Source of the DNA: Nocardioides lijunqiniae
GTDB taxonomy: Bacteria > Actinomycetota > Actinomycetes > Propionibacteriales > Nocardioidaceae
Length of the DNA stretch: 64,000 nt
Assembly: GCF_015024225.1 (NCBI RefSeq)
Contig: NZ_JACJGM010000006.1
Location: forward strand, 62,001-126,000
Direction of reading: 5' to 3'
The notes beneath the pieces are model-generated. The model saw nothing but the letters and a program-made list of their open reading frames with translations. It searched no databases and was not told the DNA's origin. Shown here piece after piece: positions 41,090 to 48,606 of the stretch; positions within the stretch are counted from its first letter, which is position 1; every line of letters starts with the position of its first letter. A program made the position numbers and the translations under genes.

Positions 41090-41977
41090 ATGGCTGCCCC
41101 TCCCCTCCCCGGCCTCCCCCGCCGGCCCGCCCTGCGCCCCGGGCTCACGGTCGCCCGCCACGACGACGCCCACCTGCGCGTCGGCACCGACGCCCCACAC
41201 CGGCTGGTGGTCGCGGACCGACCCGTCGTACGCCGCCTGCTCGACGACCTGACCGCCGGCCGGCCCCTGCCCGAGCTCGAGGACTCCGCGTGGCTGGTGC
41301 TGCGGGGCCTGCACGACGCCGCGCTGCTGGTCGACGCCGATGCTCTCGACCGGCTGCGCCACGACGACCCCGCCCGCGCCGCGTGGGCGCAGTTCGGTCC
41401 CTCGACGGCCGCGCGGATCCAGGCCCGCCAGCGCGTCCGGGTCGGCGTCTGGGCGGGCGCGGCCGTCGCCGACGTCGCGGTCCGGCTGCTGCACCAGGCG
41501 GGCGTCGCGGTCTGCGAGCCGGGCTCCGAGGCCGACGTGTGGCTCGTCGCCTCCGAGGGCGAGCTCTCGCGCTCCGCCCTCGACGACCTGGTCCGTGACG
41601 GCACCCCGCACCTCGTGCTGGCGACCGGCCTCGGCACCGTGCGCCTGGGCCCCTTCGTCCTGCCCGGCACCACCGCGTGCCTGCGCTGCGTCGACGCCGG
41701 CCTGGCCGAGGACGACCCGAGGCGGGCCCTGGTGATCGAGCAGGTCACGCTCGAGCCCCGGGTCCCGGGTCCTCCCGCCGACCCCGTCCTGACCCACCTC
41801 GCCACCGCGTGGGCAGTGCGCGACCTGCTCCGCTACGTCGAGGGCGACCAGCCCTCCACCTGGTCGACCACCCTCGAGCTCGGCCCCACCGACACCCCGA
41901 TCCCCCGCCCCTGGCTCCGCCACCCCCACTGCGGCTGCGCCTGGGACCAGCTGCCTGCGGGTCTGATGCTGGTCTAG
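41090..41977 (+). CDS. ThiF/E1-like TOMM cyclodehydratase-type protein, without YcaO partner
   Basis: A 295-residue protein. The N-terminal 90 residues resemble a peptide-recognition (RRE-like) winged helix; the C-terminal part is an E1-like fold without a clear nucleotide loop, with VRLGPFVLPGTTACLRCVDAGL (about residues 183-204) and RHPHCGCAW (about 281-289) supplying the CXXC/CGC zinc ligands. This is the bacteriocin cyclodehydratase family (TOMM precursor-binding protein). No YcaO, precursor peptide or dehydrogenase is near. It corresponds in position to mycobacterial Rv3196. Confidence 0.82.
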   Translation: MAAPPLPGLPRRPALRPGLTVARHDDAHLRVGTDAPHRLVVADRPVVRRLLDDLTAGRPLPELEDSAWLVLRGLHDAALLVDADALDRLRHDDPARAAWAQFGPSTAARIQARQRVRVGVWAGAAVADVAVRLLHQAGVAVCEPGSEADVWLVASEGELSRSALDDLVRDGTPHLVLATGLGTVRLGPFVLPGTTACLRCVDAGLAEDDPRRALVIEQVTLEPRVPGPPADPVLTHLATAWAVRDLLRYVEGDQPSTWSTTLELGPTDTPIPRPWLRHPHCGCAWDQLPAGLMLV

Positions 41978-42088
41978 GCGTCGGGGCCGTCGCTCACGCC
42001 TGCTGGTCGGCGCACGGGGTTTCGAGGCTCGGGCCTGGCGGCCCTCGCACCTCAACCGCCGGAGCGTTGCGACGCCCGCGCGAGCGGC

Positions 42089-42250
42089 CTACCACCACTC
42101 GCTGTCGAGCTTGCCCTCCATGGCCCGCAGGTGCTCGCGGGAGCAGGTGTCGCAGTAGCGGCGGTGGCGGCCGTTCTCCACCGAGGTCGTCCACGTCAGG
42201 GTGGCGGCCTCGTCGGGCTCCTGGCGTCCGCAGAAGTCGCACGTGACCAT
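42089..42250 (-). CDS. Small zinc-ribbon protein, 53 aa
   Basis: A 53-residue protein beginning MVTCDFCGRQEPDE, with CDFC (about residues 4-7) and CDTC (about 33-36) as probable zinc ligands, and ending KLDSEWW. Function unknown. Small zinc-ribbon genes near whiB7 are common in actinobacteria. I see no obvious ribosome binding site; the start was chosen because it gives both Cys pairs. Confidence 0.75.
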   Translation of the reverse strand: MVTCDFCGRQEPDEAATLTWTTSVENGRHRRYCDTCSREHLRAMEGKLDSEWW

Positions 42251-42284
42251 GGCCCGAGGCTAGCGGCCGGGGCGGGAAATGGGA

Positions 42285-42324
42285 GGGAGCCGGGCACGAC
42301 GAGGGTTCGTCGTACCCGGCTCCC
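42285..42324 (-). terminator. Terminator hairpin downstream of the whiB7 unit
   Basis: An 18-bp stem with one mismatch (GGGAGCCGGG at 42285-42294, continuing ACGACGA, with its complement at 42307-42324) closes a 4-base loop. Confidence 0.8.
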
Positions 42325-42349
42325 GGGGTTCACCCGCGATCAGGGTGGA

Positions 42350-42369
42350 GGTGATCGTGACCGATCACC
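42350..42369. terminator. Short hairpin after the small gene following whiB7
   Basis: An 8-bp perfect stem GGTGATCG / CGATCACC with a 4-base loop, six bases beyond the small gene's stop. It stands before the larger hairpin at 42285-42324. Confidence 0.5.
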
Positions 42370-42375
42370 CGGGTC

Positions 42376-42543
42376 CTACAGAGCGCGAGCGAGGGCGAGG
42401 CGCGCCTGCTGCGCAGCCTTCTCAGCCTTGCGGCTGAGTCGGCGCGCACGGGCCACACGGCTGCCCATGCGCAGCTGGTGCGCCTCTCCCAGGCGCGCGG
42501 ACATGTGCGCGCGCGCCAGGTCTTCGGTCATGAGGTGGTTCAT
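42376..42543 (-). CDS. Small basic protein downstream of whiB7, 55 aa
   Basis: A 55-residue, Ala/Arg-rich helical peptide (MNHLMTEDLARAHMSARLGE at the start). ATG 42543 has CGGAG seven bases upstream, whereas the in-frame ATG 42573 has none. It lies 82 bases after whiB7 on the same strand and before the terminators, so it is likely cotranscribed and co-attenuated with whiB7. No family is recognised. Confidence 0.6.
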   Translation of the reverse strand: MNHLMTEDLARAHMSARLGEAHQLRMGSRVARARRLSRKAEKAAQQARLALARAL

Positions 42544-42624
42544 GTCGGTACTCCGGTTCTGGTTCGAGTTCATGAGTGGTGGGTGGTGCTCTCCGAGAAG
42601 GTGCTCCGATGGGCGGGGCAGCCG

Positions 42625-42957
42625 CTACGCGGCGACCTCGTTCTTGCGGGGTCGGCCGCGCGGACGCTTGCGGGGGATCACTGCTCCCTGCAGGAACAGC
42701 TCGCCGCCCCAGACGCCCCAGGGCTCACGCCGGTCGAGGGCTCCGCTGAGGCACATCGCCTGGACGGGGCAGTCCTGGCAGAGGGCCTTGGCGAACTCCA
42801 CGTCGGACGGGGACTCGGCGAACCACAGCTCAGGGTTGTTGACCCGGCAGGGCAGCCGCTCCGCGTCGACGTGACCGGCCTGGTCGTGCAGCTGTCCCAG
42901 GGTGGTCTCCTGGTCCCGCTGCGGCCCGGCGGTGCGGTCGAGAACGCTGATGGTCAT
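42625..42957 (-). CDS. whiB7: WhiB7-type transcriptional regulator (WblC)
   Basis: A 110-residue Wbl protein. The four Fe-S cysteines are C37, C60, C63 and C69. The turn EPWGVWGGE (residues 79-87) and the C-terminal AT-hook RPRGRPRK (98-105) are diagnostic of WhiB7/WblC. It binds sigma-A region 4 and activates promoters with an AT-rich block ahead of the -35, inducing intrinsic antibiotic resistance. Synteny with uvrD2, mrx1 and nudC agrees with mycobacteria. Control is by a long attenuating leader with a 75-codon reading frame. AGGAGGTGA stands five bases before ATG 42957. Confidence 0.95.
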   Translation of the reverse strand: MTISVLDRTAGPQRDQETTLGQLHDQAGHVDAERLPCRVNNPELWFAESPSDVEFAKALCQDCPVQAMCLSGALDRREPWGVWGGELFLQGAVIPRKRPRGRPRKNEVAA

Positions 42958-42960
42958 CTA

Positions 42961-43113
42961 TCTCACCTCCTGTCGGTGACCTGATCGCGGTGGTGGTGCT
43001 GGTGTGGCGGGGGATCAGGGCCTTTGAGAAACACAAAGGCCGCGGATCCCTTGGTGGGAGTCCGCGGCCTGGAGGTGAGCCAGTCTGTTGGTGTCAACAG
43101 ATGGGCGGACTCC
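42961..43113 (-). promoter_or_regulatory. whiB7 leader: antiterminator and anti-Shine-Dalgarno segments
   Basis: In RNA (minus strand): GGAGUCCGC (43113-43105), within the last codons of the leader reading frame, can pair with GCGGACUCC (43065-43057), the 5' arm of the terminator. CUCACCUCC (43079-43071) can pair with GGAGGUGAG (42969-42961) of the whiB7 ribosome binding site. A 6-bp stem CUGUUG/CAACAG (43100-43085) sits on the leader stop codon. All are perfect matches. Confidence 0.75.
43030..43070 (-). terminator. Attenuator terminator in the whiB7 leader
   Basis: On the minus strand AGGCCGCGGA (43070-43061) pairs with TCCGCGGCCT (43046-43037), with an extra TCCC/GGGA stem in the loop, followed by TTTGTGTTT. 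This is a canonical intrinsic terminator, 73 bases before the whiB7 start. Confidence 0.88.
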
Positions 43114-43321
43114 AGGCGTGGGATCCCGGGACGTAGGCGGCGACAGCCACCTCTCCCTTGATGACGACGCGGTCGCGGGCGATCTCCAGACCTCGGAGAT
43201 CGACGGAGCGCCGGCCCGTCACCGGGGTGCCGAAGGCAGCGTGGCGGCACGCGGGCATGCCAAAGCCGGACGCCATCCCCTGGTTGGTCGGGGTCGTCAT
43301 CGTGATGGTGTTGGTGATCAT
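43094..43321 (-). CDS. Leader reading frame of whiB7, 75 aa
   Basis: A 75-codon frame starting MITNTITMTTPTNQ and ending GSHAWSPPIC. It has a strong ribosome binding site (GAAGGAGGTGG, about eight bases before the ATG), so it is translated. It is longer than leader peptides usually described for whiB7. Its last codons (Trp-Ser-Pro-Pro) contain the antiterminator strand. Normal translation to the stop would mask that strand and allow termination; stalling upstream would expose it and allow readthrough. The encoded peptide may also have a function of its own. Confidence 0.7.
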   Translation of the reverse strand: MITNTITMTTPTNQGMASGFGMPACRHAAFGTPVTGRRSVDLRGLEIARDRVVIKGEVAVAAYVPGSHAWSPPIC

Positions 43322-43394
43322 GCGGGCCACCTCCTTCGATTCCTTGGGCGCCGGTCTTGTCAGGACCGTGGTGCGCGATTTGCTTGGTGACGGA

Positions 43395-43435
43395 AAGTTA
43401 CCGCCACCCCGATGTAATGAGCAAACGATTTTATG
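43395..43435 (-). promoter_or_regulatory. whiB7 promoter with upstream AT-rich block
   Basis: On the minus strand an ATAAAATC block precedes the -35 TTGCTC (43424-43419); 18 bases on is the -10 TAACTT (43400-43395). An AT-rich block directly upstream of the -35 is the mark of WhiB7-activated promoters, so whiB7 probably activates itself. Transcription would start near 43388, giving a 430-base leader. Confidence 0.78.
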
Positions 43436-43463
43436 AGTATTTCCTGTTTTTCTTCCGAGCCCT

Positions 43464-45506
43464 CTAGACCAGCAGGTCGAGGAGCTCCTCGCCGTAGCGC
43501 TCCAACTTGCCCTCGCCGACACCGCTGATGCGCAGCAAAGCCTGTGGAGACTGGGGTTTGTGCTCGGCGATCAGCTGCAGCGTCGCGTCGGTGAAGATCA
43601 CGAACGCCGGCACCTCGTCCTCGCCGGCGCGCTCCTTGCGCCACTCGCGCAGCCGGTCGAACAGCGCCTCGTCGTAGGACGCCGGGCAGTCGGTGCAGCG
43701 CCCGCGCTTCTTCTCCGCGCCGGTGCGCAAGGGCTTGCCGCACTCGCGACAGCTGGCCACGCGGCTGCGACGCTCCGCGGCGGGCTCGCGGCTCGCGGAG
43801 GCCGGCAGGAGGGGGGCGAGGAAGCGCGACGGCTTGCGACGCGCGGCCTGCCCGGGGTTGCGCGCCTGGGCCCAGGAGAGCGCCAGGTCGACGCGGGCGC
43901 GGGTCATGCCGACGTAGAGGAGCCGGCGCTCCTCCTCGATCGCGGCGGGGGTGTCGGCGTAGGTGATCGGGAGGGTGCCGTCCTGGAGCCCACACAGGAA
44001 GACCGAGTCCCACTCCAGGCCCTTGGCGGCGTGGAACGTCGACAGGGTCACGCCCTCGGCGACCGGCGCGTGCTGCTCGGTCGCGCGGCGGTCGAGGTCG
44101 TCGACGAAGGCACCGAGCGTCGCGCCGTCGCCCCGGGCGAACTCCTCGGCCTGGCTGACCAGCGCCTGCCAGGACTCCCACCGGTCGCGGGTCTGGCCGC
44201 GGCCGGACGGGGCCTCGGCGGTCCACCCCATGCCGGCCAACGTGGCCTTGACGACGTCGACCAGCTCGCCGCCCTCTCCCCCGTCGACCTCGGAGCTGCC
44301 CGACCGGGCGGCCCCGCGGATGCGGGTGACGGCCTCGCGCACCTCGGGCCGGTCGAAGAAGCGCGCGGCGCCGCGGATGACGTAGGGGATCTTCAGGTCG
44401 GACAAGGCCTCCTCGTAGGCCTCCGACTGGGCGTTGATGCGGAACAGCACGGCGATCTCCGAGAGCGCCCGGCCCTCGCTGCGCAGGGCCTGGATGCGGC
44501 GGGCGATCTGCTGGGCCTCGGCGACCTCGTCGGGCGCGGGCGTGAACGTCACGGCCGGGCCGGCGGGTCGCTGCGCGCGGAGCTGGACGGACTCCGTGCC
44601 GGTGCCGGCGAGCAGGGTGTTGGCCGCCTCGACCACCTGCGGGGTGGAGCGGTAGTTGCGGACCAGCTCCACCGACGTCGCGCCGGGGAACTTGGCGGCG
44701 AAGCCGGTGAGGTAGTCGGCGTTGGCGCCCGCGAAGGAGTAGATCGTCTGCGCGGGGTCACCGACGACGCAGATCTCGTCACGCCCCCCGAGCCACAGGT
44801 CGAGGAGCGCTGACTGCAGCGGCGAGACGTCCTGGAACTCGTCGACGACCAGCCACTTGTACTGGCGGCGCACCTGGGCCGCGACCCGCTCGTCCTCGAG
44901 CAGCATCCCGGCGGTGAGGAGCAGCACGTCCTCCATGTCCATGCGGCCCTGGGCGCGCTTGACCTCCTCGTAGGCGGCGAAGACCCGGCCCACGGTCTCG
45001 GGATCCTGGCCGGCCACCGAGCGGCCCCGGGCCTCGGCCAGCCGGGGGTAGTCGTCGGGGTGGACGTTGCTGACCTTGGCCCACTCGATCTCCGAGGCGA
45101 GGTCGCGCAGGAGGGCCTGGTCGGAGCTCAGCCGCTGGCGCCGGGCGGCGGTGGCCAGCAGCCCGATCTTGGACTCGATCAGCTGCGGCAGCTCGGTGCC
45201 GTGCACGTGGGGCCAGAAGTAGCGCAGCTGGCGCAGCGCGGCGGAGTGGAACGTGCGGGCCTGGACCCCGCCGGCGCCGAGGCCGCGCAGCCGCCCGCGC
45301 ATCTCCCCCGCGGCCCTGGTCGTGAACGTCACGGCCAGCACCTCGGAGGGCGCGTAGACGCCCGTCGCCACGCCGTGGGCGATGCGGTGCGTGATCGCGC
45401 GGGTCTTGCCGGTCCCGGCGCCGGCCAGCACGCGGACCGGTCCGCGCAGCGCCTCCGCCACGCGCCGCTGCTCGGGGTCGAGCGCGGCGAGCAGGTCGTG
45501 GGCCAA
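43464..45506 (-). CDS. uvrD2: ATP-dependent DNA helicase UvrD2
   Basis: A 680-residue superfamily-1 helicase. Walker A GAGTGKT is at about residues 29-35, DEFQD (motif II) near 223 and QTIYSFAG near 252. After the motor comes a Cys-rich segment (CRECGKPLRTG... CTDC, about 580-600) and a C-terminal HRDC domain, the arrangement of mycobacterial UvrD2. The start is TTG 45506 with GGAG seven bases upstream. It is divergent from mrx1; the mrx1 promoter overlaps its ribosome binding site. UvrD2 is essential in mycobacteria. Confidence 0.93.
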   Translation of the reverse strand: MAHDLLAALDPEQRRVAEALRGPVRVLAGAGTGKTRAITHRIAHGVATGVYAPSEVLAVTFTTRAAGEMRGRLRGLGAGGVQARTFHSAALRQLRYFWPHVHGTELPQLIESKIGLLATAARRQRLSSDQALLRDLASEIEWAKVSNVHPDDYPRLAEARGRSVAGQDPETVGRVFAAYEEVKRAQGRMDMEDVLLLTAGMLLEDERVAAQVRRQYKWLVVDEFQDVSPLQSALLDLWLGGRDEICVVGDPAQTIYSFAGANADYLTGFAAKFPGATSVELVRNYRSTPQVVEAANTLLAGTGTESVQLRAQRPAGPAVTFTPAPDEVAEAQQIARRIQALRSEGRALSEIAVLFRINAQSEAYEEALSDLKIPYVIRGAARFFDRPEVREAVTRIRGAARSGSSEVDGGEGGELVDVVKATLAGMGWTAEAPSGRGQTRDRWESWQALVSQAEEFARGDGATLGAFVDDLDRRATEQHAPVAEGVTLSTFHAAKGLEWDSVFLCGLQDGTLPITYADTPAAIEEERRLLYVGMTRARVDLALSWAQARNPGQAARRKPSRFLAPLLPASASREPAAERRSRVASCRECGKPLRTGAEKKRGRCTDCPASYDEALFDRLREWRKERAGEDEVPAFVIFTDATLQLIAEHKPQSPQALLRISGVGEGKLERYGEELLDLLV

Positions 45507-45532
45507 GGAACAACTCCTGGGTCGAGATGGTT
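45507..45532 (+). promoter_or_regulatory. Sigma-R-type promoter of mrx1
   Basis: GGAAC (45507-45511), exactly 18 bases, GTT (45530-45532), directed at mrx1, with start near 45539. It matches the sigma-R/sigma-H consensus and abuts the uvrD2 start codon. Confidence 0.8.
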
Positions 45533-45580
45533 GTATCGGGTGCTAACGACGACCCTAGATGGCGGAGGCGACAGTCCCAG

Positions 45581-45826
45581 ATGAGCAGCTTCACGATGTA
45601 CACGACCCCCTGGTGCGGCTACTGCCACCGGCTGAAGAGCCAGCTGGACCGTGAGGGCATCACCTACGACGTGGTCGACATCGAGCAGCAGCCCGAGGCC
45701 GCCCAGATCGTCGAGTCCGCCAACAACGGCAACCAGACGGTCCCCACGCTGGTCTTCGCCGACGGCACCGCCCAGACCAACCCCTCCCTGGCCCAGGTCA
45801 AGGAGAAGATCGCCTCCCTGGCGTGA
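45581..45826 (+). CDS. mrx1: Mycoredoxin-1 (glutaredoxin-fold mycothiol-dependent oxidoreductase)
   Basis: An 81-residue glutaredoxin-like protein. The active site is TTPWCGYCHRLK (CGYC, about residues 12-15), followed by the cis-Pro segment QTVPTLVF and a C-terminal VKEKIASL. Mycoredoxin reduces mycothiol-mixed disulfides with electrons from mycothiol and Mtr. Position next to uvrD2 and nudC is conserved. It is preceded by a GGAAC-N18-GTT promoter, which places it in the sigma-R thiol-stress regulon. Confidence 0.93.
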   Translation: MSSFTMYTTPWCGYCHRLKSQLDREGITYDVVDIEQQPEAAQIVESANNGNQTVPTLVFADGTAQTNPSLAQVKEKIASLA

Positions 45827-45849
45827 CGACGACGGCCGTCCCCGTCCTC

Positions 45850-45866
45850 GTGACCGTCCCGGTCAC
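45850..45866. terminator. Hairpin between convergent mrx1 and nudC
   Basis: A 7-bp stem GTGACCG / CGGTCAC with a 3-base loop spans the end of nudC. It may serve both genes. Confidence 0.5.
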
Positions 45867-46801
45867 CAGGCGCCGGGGAGCGGACGGCCGTACCAGTGCT
45901 CGACCAGCGAGCGGCTGATCGAGACGCCGCCCGGGAGCACGAGCGTGCCGGCCTCGGCCTGCTCCCGCATCTCGGCGCGCGTCAGCCACCGGGCGTCCTC
46001 GATCTCGTCGGCGTCCACGACGATGTCGGTGGACAGCGCGCGCCCGACCATGCCGAGCATCAGGCTGGCCGGCAGCGGCCACGGCTGGTTGCCGAAGTAG
46101 TCGACCTGCCCGACCGGCACGCCGACCTCCTCCGCGACCTCGCGCCGTACGGCGTCCTCGAGGGTCTCGCCCGGCTCGCAGAAGCCGGCCAGCGTCGAGA
46201 AGCGGCCCTCGGGCCACACCGCCTGCCGACCGAGCAGGCAGCGCTCGTCGTCGGCGCCCGGCTCGCCGTACGTCACCAGCATGATGACCGCCGGGTCCGT
46301 GCGGGGGAACTGCGCGCGACCGCACTGGGTGCACCGCAGCTCGTGCCCCGCCGCCTGCGGCTCGAGCGTGCCGCCGCAGCGGGGGCAGAAGCGCGTGGAC
46401 CAGTGCCACTCGGCGAGGCCGAGGGCGTGGAAGACCAGCGGCGCCTCGTCGGTGTCCGTCCCGGCGAGGGCCGGGAGCAGCCCGCGGAGCGGCAGCCAGG
46501 CGTCCTTCTCCTCGGCCGCGAGTGCGCCGTCGGCGATCACCGCCCACCAGGTCGTGCCGTCGCGCTCGCCGAGCAACACCCGGGTGCCGACGGGCGCCTC
46601 GGCGGGCGTCACCCACTCCAGCGCACCGTCGCGGGGGCGGACGCGGGTGCCCGAGACCACCAGCACCCGGCTGGACGGCTCGGCCCAGCGGGCGTCGAGC
46701 CAGGCGTCGTCCTTGCGGTGGACGCCCACGCGGTCGTGGGCGGGCTCGGCGAGGCGGAGGTGCGGATATGTCACGGTGTCGAAGTTAGTCCTAGGGTCCA
46801 T
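45863..46801 (-). CDS. nudC: NAD(+) diphosphatase NudC
   Basis: A 312-residue enzyme. The zinc ribbon CPRCGG...CTQCG (about residues 140-160) separates an N-terminal domain from the Nudix domain (box [22 protein letters not shown], about 206-227). The post-box [12 protein letters not shown] corresponds to the NudC-defining SQPWPFP motif. NudC hydrolyses NAD(H) and removes NAD caps from RNA; in mycobacteria it is linked to isoniazid and ethionamide tolerance. ATG 46801 shares the divergent region with deoD. Confidence 0.94.
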   Translation of the reverse strand: MDPRTNFDTVTYPHLRLAEPAHDRVGVHRKDDAWLDARWAEPSSRVLVVSGTRVRPRDGALEWVTPAEAPVGTRVLLGERDGTTWWAVIADGALAAEEKDAWLPLRGLLPALAGTDTDEAPLVFHALGLAEWHWSTRFCPRCGGTLEPQAAGHELRCTQCGRAQFPRTDPAVIMLVTYGEPGADDERCLLGRQAVWPEGRFSTLAGFCEPGETLEDAVRREVAEEVGVPVGQVDYFGNQPWPLPASLMLGMVGRALSTDIVVDADEIEDARWLTRAEMREQAEAGTLVLPGGVSISRSLVEHWYGRPLPGAW

Positions 46802-46805
46802 GCCC

Positions 46806-47522
46806 ATGAGCACCCACATCGGCGCCCAGCCCGGCGACATCGCCCCTCTCGTCCTGATGCCCGGCGACCCGCTCCGGGCCCGGTGGATCGCGGAGACGTT
46901 CCTCGAGGACGCGCGGTGCTACACCGAGGTGCGCGGGATGTACGGCTACACCGGCACCTGGAAGGGCCAGCGGGTGTCCGTGCAGGGCTCCGGGATGGGG
47001 CAGCCGTCGCTCGCGATCTACGTCAACGAGCTGTTCACCGAGTACGACGTCCGGTCGGTCGTGCGGGTCGGCTCCTGCGGCGCGCTGACCGAGCGGCTGG
47101 CGGTGCGCGACCTGGTGATCGCGTCGGGGGCCTGCACCGACTCCTCCATGAACCGGATCGCCTTCGAGGGCATCGACTACGCCCCCGTCGCCGACTTCGG
47201 GCTGCTGCGCGACGCGGCCGCCGCGGCCGAGGCGCTGGACACCGAGGCGGCCGTGCACGTCGGGCTGATCTTCAGCAGCGACTCGTTCTACGCCGCGCGA
47301 CCCGAGCTGGCCGCGCGAATGGTCGGCTACGGCGTGCTGGCCGTCGAGATGGAGGCCGCCGCCCTCTACACGCTGGCCGCGAAGCACGGCCGCCGGGCGC
47401 TGGCGATCTGCACGGTCTCCGACCACATCGTCACCGGCGAGGAGACGACCGCGCAGGAGCGCGAGGAGACGTTCGGCGACATGGTCGAGGTCGCCCTCGC
47501 CGCGGGGCTCGGCGCGCAGTAG
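46806..47522 (+). CDS. deoD: Purine-nucleoside phosphorylase, DeoD type
   Basis: A 238-residue NP-I family enzyme of the hexameric type. [18 protein letters not shown] (about residues 19-36), [14 protein letters not shown] (about 66-79), RVGSCGAL (about 90-97) and EMEAAALY (about 181-188) hold the phosphate, ribose and base sites. It cleaves purine (deoxy)nucleosides to base and sugar-1-phosphate. TAGGGT at 46792-46797 is the probable -10. It is divergent from nudC, and the start codons nearly touch. Confidence 0.93.
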   Translation: MSTHIGAQPGDIAPLVLMPGDPLRARWIAETFLEDARCYTEVRGMYGYTGTWKGQRVSVQGSGMGQPSLAIYVNELFTEYDVRSVVRVGSCGALTERLAVRDLVIASGACTDSSMNRIAFEGIDYAPVADFGLLRDAAAAAEALDTEAAVHVGLIFSSDSFYAARPELAARMVGYGVLAVEMEAAALYTLAAKHGRRALAICTVSDHIVTGEETTAQEREETFGDMVEVALAAGLGAQ

Positions 47523-47559
47523 CGAGCAATATCCCGCGCCCTCCCGGCGTTGCACCGAC

Positions 47560-48606
47560 ATGGACATCCTCGACGCGGTCGTGATCGGCGCCGGCCAGGC
47601 CGGGCTGTCCTCGGCCTACCACCTCGGCCGTCGGGGGCTCTCCTACCTGGTCCTCGACGCCGACCAGGGGCCCGGCGGAGCCTGGCAGCACCGCTGGGAC
47701 TCCCTCACCATGCACGACGTCCACGGCATCGCGGCGCTGCCCGACTCGCAGGCCCCGGCCCTGTCCGAGCGGCGCGCCAGCGAGGCGCTGCCGGCGTACT
47801 TCGCGGGCTACGAGCGCGAGCACGCCATCCCCGTGGAGCGTCCGGTGCGCGTGGAGCGGGTCACCGACGAGGAGGGACTGCTGGTCACGCGCGCGGGCGA
47901 GCGCACCTGGACCAGCCGGACGCTGGTCAACGCGACCGGGACGTGGAGCCATCCCTTCGTGCCGCGCTACCCCGGCATGGCGACCTTCGCCGGCGAGCAG
48001 CTGCACACCGCGGACTATCCCGGCCCCGAGCACTTCCGCGGCCGGCGCACCGTCGTCGTGGGCGGCGGCGCGTCGGCCGTCCAGCTGCTCGGGGAGGTGG
48101 CGCTGGTGACCGACACCGTGTGGGTGACGCGCCGTCCCCCGGTGTGGCGCACCGACGACTTCACCCCCGACGCCGGACGCGCCGCGGTCGCGCTGGTCGA
48201 GGAGCGGGTGCGCCGCGGTCTGCCGCCGGCCAGCGTCGTGAGCGTGACCGGGCTGGCCCTGCGCGAGCAGGAGCGCGCCGCCGAGGCGCGCGGGGCCTAC
48301 GCACGGCGCCCGATGTTCTCGTCGGTCGAGCCGGGAGGCGTCCGCTTCCCGGACGGGTCCTTCGAGCGCGCCGACGTCATCCTGTGGGCGACCGGGTTCC
48401 GCCCGGCGGTGACGCACCTGGGACCGCTGCGGCTGCGCAGCCCGCAGGGCGGCATCCAGCTCGACGGCACCACCGCCGTCGCCGACCCCCGGGTGCAGCT
48501 GGTGGGCTACGGCCCGTCGGCCAGCACGATCGGGGCCAACCGCGCCGGACGGGCCGCCGCGCGCGGCGTCGCCCGCTGGCTGGACACCGCTCGGGCTAGC
48601 GCCTGA
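47560..48606 (+). CDS. FAD-dependent oxidoreductase, flavin monooxygenase-like
   Basis: A 348-residue flavoprotein. The FAD-binding GXGXXG is VIGAGQAGLSSAYHL (about residues 7-21), with ADQGPGGAWQHRWDSL following; the NAD(P)H-binding motif is VVVGGGASAVQLLGEV (about 164-179). The downstream WATGFRPAVTHL is the usual ATG motif. This pattern suits a small FMO or NAD(P)/FAD-dependent oxidoreductase (CzcO type). Substrate unknown. Its end overlaps the AdnB-type gene by 11 bases. Confidence 0.85.
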   Translation: MDILDAVVIGAGQAGLSSAYHLGRRGLSYLVLDADQGPGGAWQHRWDSLTMHDVHGIAALPDSQAPALSERRASEALPAYFAGYEREHAIPVERPVRVERVTDEEGLLVTRAGERTWTSRTLVNATGTWSHPFVPRYPGMATFAGEQLHTADYPGPEHFRGRRTVVVGGGASAVQLLGEVALVTDTVWVTRRPPVWRTDDFTPDAGRAAVALVEERVRRGLPPASVVSVTGLALREQERAAEARGAYARRPMFSSVEPGGVRFPDGSFERADVILWATGFRPAVTHLGPLRLRSPQGGIQLDGTTAVADPRVQLVGYGPSASTIGANRAGRAAARGVARWLDTARASA

